The notes below the pieces were generated by a model. The model made no database searches and was not told the origin of the DNA. It saw nothing but the letters and a program-made list of their open reading frames with translations. Of a stretch of DNA of 64,000 nucleotides, positions 62,853-64,000 are shown piece after piece. Both the position numbers and the translations under genes were made by a program. The stretch comes from Straminergon stramineum (Eukaryota > Streptophyta > Bryopsida > Hypnales > Calliergonaceae), in NCBI GenBank assembly GCA_963920665.1, contig OY987267.1, positions 558,001-622,000 of the forward strand, read 5' to 3'. Numbering within the stretch: position 1 is the first letter of the stretch; the number at the start of each line of letters is the position of its first letter.

Positions 62853-63990
62853 TCATACCTCTACAACATTGTTCTTACCAACATCCACCTTCATCTTTGC
62901 AAGTAAAGTCCAATACTCTATCAACAACCTCCTTAGTGGATCTAGTAGGGATACCCACCTACTTGATACCTGCAGAAGCGGCTTCAAACCTTTTGTTTCC
63001 ATCGCTTCAACGAGCTTTTGATATTCATAGAGCAGCTTTGGGCTCTTGCTAAAATAGGAATGAGTTTTTTGGATAACCTGCTCAATAATTATAAAAATGG
63101 ATAAAGCTGATAGTGATTTGGCTGCAAGGTTGCATATGTAGGCCATGTAGTGGACCCCAATACAAAATGGAGCAAATTTTGTCATGATTTGTGTAGTCAC
63201 TCTACAATGGATGCCTTGGAAGGTGCTCACACCATCATCGCCAAAACAAATCAATCTTTTGGATACTTGCTCAAAAGTGAGGTCACCACCACACTCTAAA
63301 GTGTTCAAAATGACCAAGGTGAGGTTGTCTACACCAGATCCATCCACCAAGCGTTGTAACAAAATCAAATGAGGAACCCTTACATAATTATCTACCACAT
63401 AAGCATGAACACATATCCAACTCCCATTATCCACAATCATGACTTCATCACATGTGATGGCAAGGAAATGAGCAATGTTGATCTTCTTCTTGATTTTTTC
63501 CTTTACTTGGGAATATATGCAATTAGCCATGCTCCACCTTGAGCTATCCGTCCAATGCATTCTAGGCAAGTTAGGCACATTGAGGAACACATACAATGCT
63601 TGCCTCTCTTTGTATTCTACTATGGGACATCTAAAGGACAAAATTTGGTAGATTGTGCATAGATGTACAATTTTCTTGGAGTAGACCATGGATGTCCTAT
63701 TGTTCACTTGCTGAAGGACAAAAGTAGGTTGACAAGCTGCAAAAAGCTTTAAGTTTATTTGATGTTGACTAGTCTTTGAAATATACCACTCGCTTGCCTT
63801 GACCTTATACTTGGGCATTTTGAACACAACCTTCCTCCTCCCCTCGTGTTTTTGTAATGTGTCCCACTTTGGGCCAAACATCTTTGGATTTTTTTCAAAA
63901 GTGGAACAAACAGTGCACTTCACAAGATGAATACGACCATCATTTCCTCAAATTGGCTCTACCCAAACTAACTTAGCAACCCATTCATTT
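62853..63990 (-). pseudogene. hAT-like transposase-derived gene, N-terminal part, broken
   Basis: The minus-strand frame of about 350 codons has a Cys-rich zinc-finger start (KCTVCSTFEKNPKMFGPKWD), LQKHEGRRK, and a DDE-like core with VMIVDNGSWICVHAYVVDN. It continues to LRRLLIEYWTLLAKMKVD before stopping at 62853. No ATG starts it. The same frame continues upstream to NEWVAKLVWVEPI but is cut by an in-frame TGA at about 63948-63950. The family is a plant one related to hAT transposases, with a BED/TTF-like finger. The missing start, internal stop and absent C terminus mark it as a pseudogene. The window ends just beyond it, so upstream sequence is unseen. Confidence 0.6.
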
Positions 63991-64000
63991 TGAAAGCATC

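Overview
This is nuclear DNA from a land plant, with four intron-rich housekeeping genes set in AT-rich, repeat-filled intergenic DNA. The proteasome alpha-5, SKP1, UAF1/WDR48-like and type-2 tryptophan synthase beta proteins all resemble land-plant orthologues. An intronless fungal-type HET-domain gene, a class reported in mosses as fungus-derived, makes a moss or other bryophyte the most likely source. The species cannot be fixed from the sequence alone.

Layout. 1-5.9 kb: AT-rich DNA with a MITE fragment, a decayed tandem array and a duplicated block. 5.9-13.1 kb: a more GC-balanced island holding the HET-domain gene (minus strand), with a probable TATA promoter and spliced 5' leader. 15.4-22.0 kb: a 19-exon UAF1/WDR48 orthologue (minus), reconstructed exon by exon to 769 aa. 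23.6-25.0 kb: a solo LTR with a perfect 5-bp target duplication. 28.2-30.9 kb: a 9-exon proteasome alpha-5 gene (plus, 237 aa). 31.6-41.9 kb: a nest of MITEs with TTAA target sites, including one inserted in the arm of an older hairpin element and two arranged as a 1.1-kb palindrome. 42.7-44.4 kb: a 2-exon SKP1 gene (minus, 157 aa) with a probable leader intron. 48.2-53.7 kb: type-2 tryptophan synthase beta (minus, about 498 aa), with a duplicated first exon, a Stowaway-like MITE in intron 1, and three introns that are diverged copies of one another. 54-64 kb: AT-rich repeats, a large hairpin, a decayed tandem array and fragments of a broken hAT-like transposase gene.

The genes do not form a pathway. 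UAF1 (deubiquitinase cofactor), SKP1 (SCF ubiquitin ligase) and proteasome alpha-5 all serve ubiquitin-proteasome turnover, but their proximity is probably chance. The most notable items are the HET gene with a plant-type leader, the reconstructed TTAA insertion site, and the duplicated first exon and related introns of the tryptophan synthase gene.
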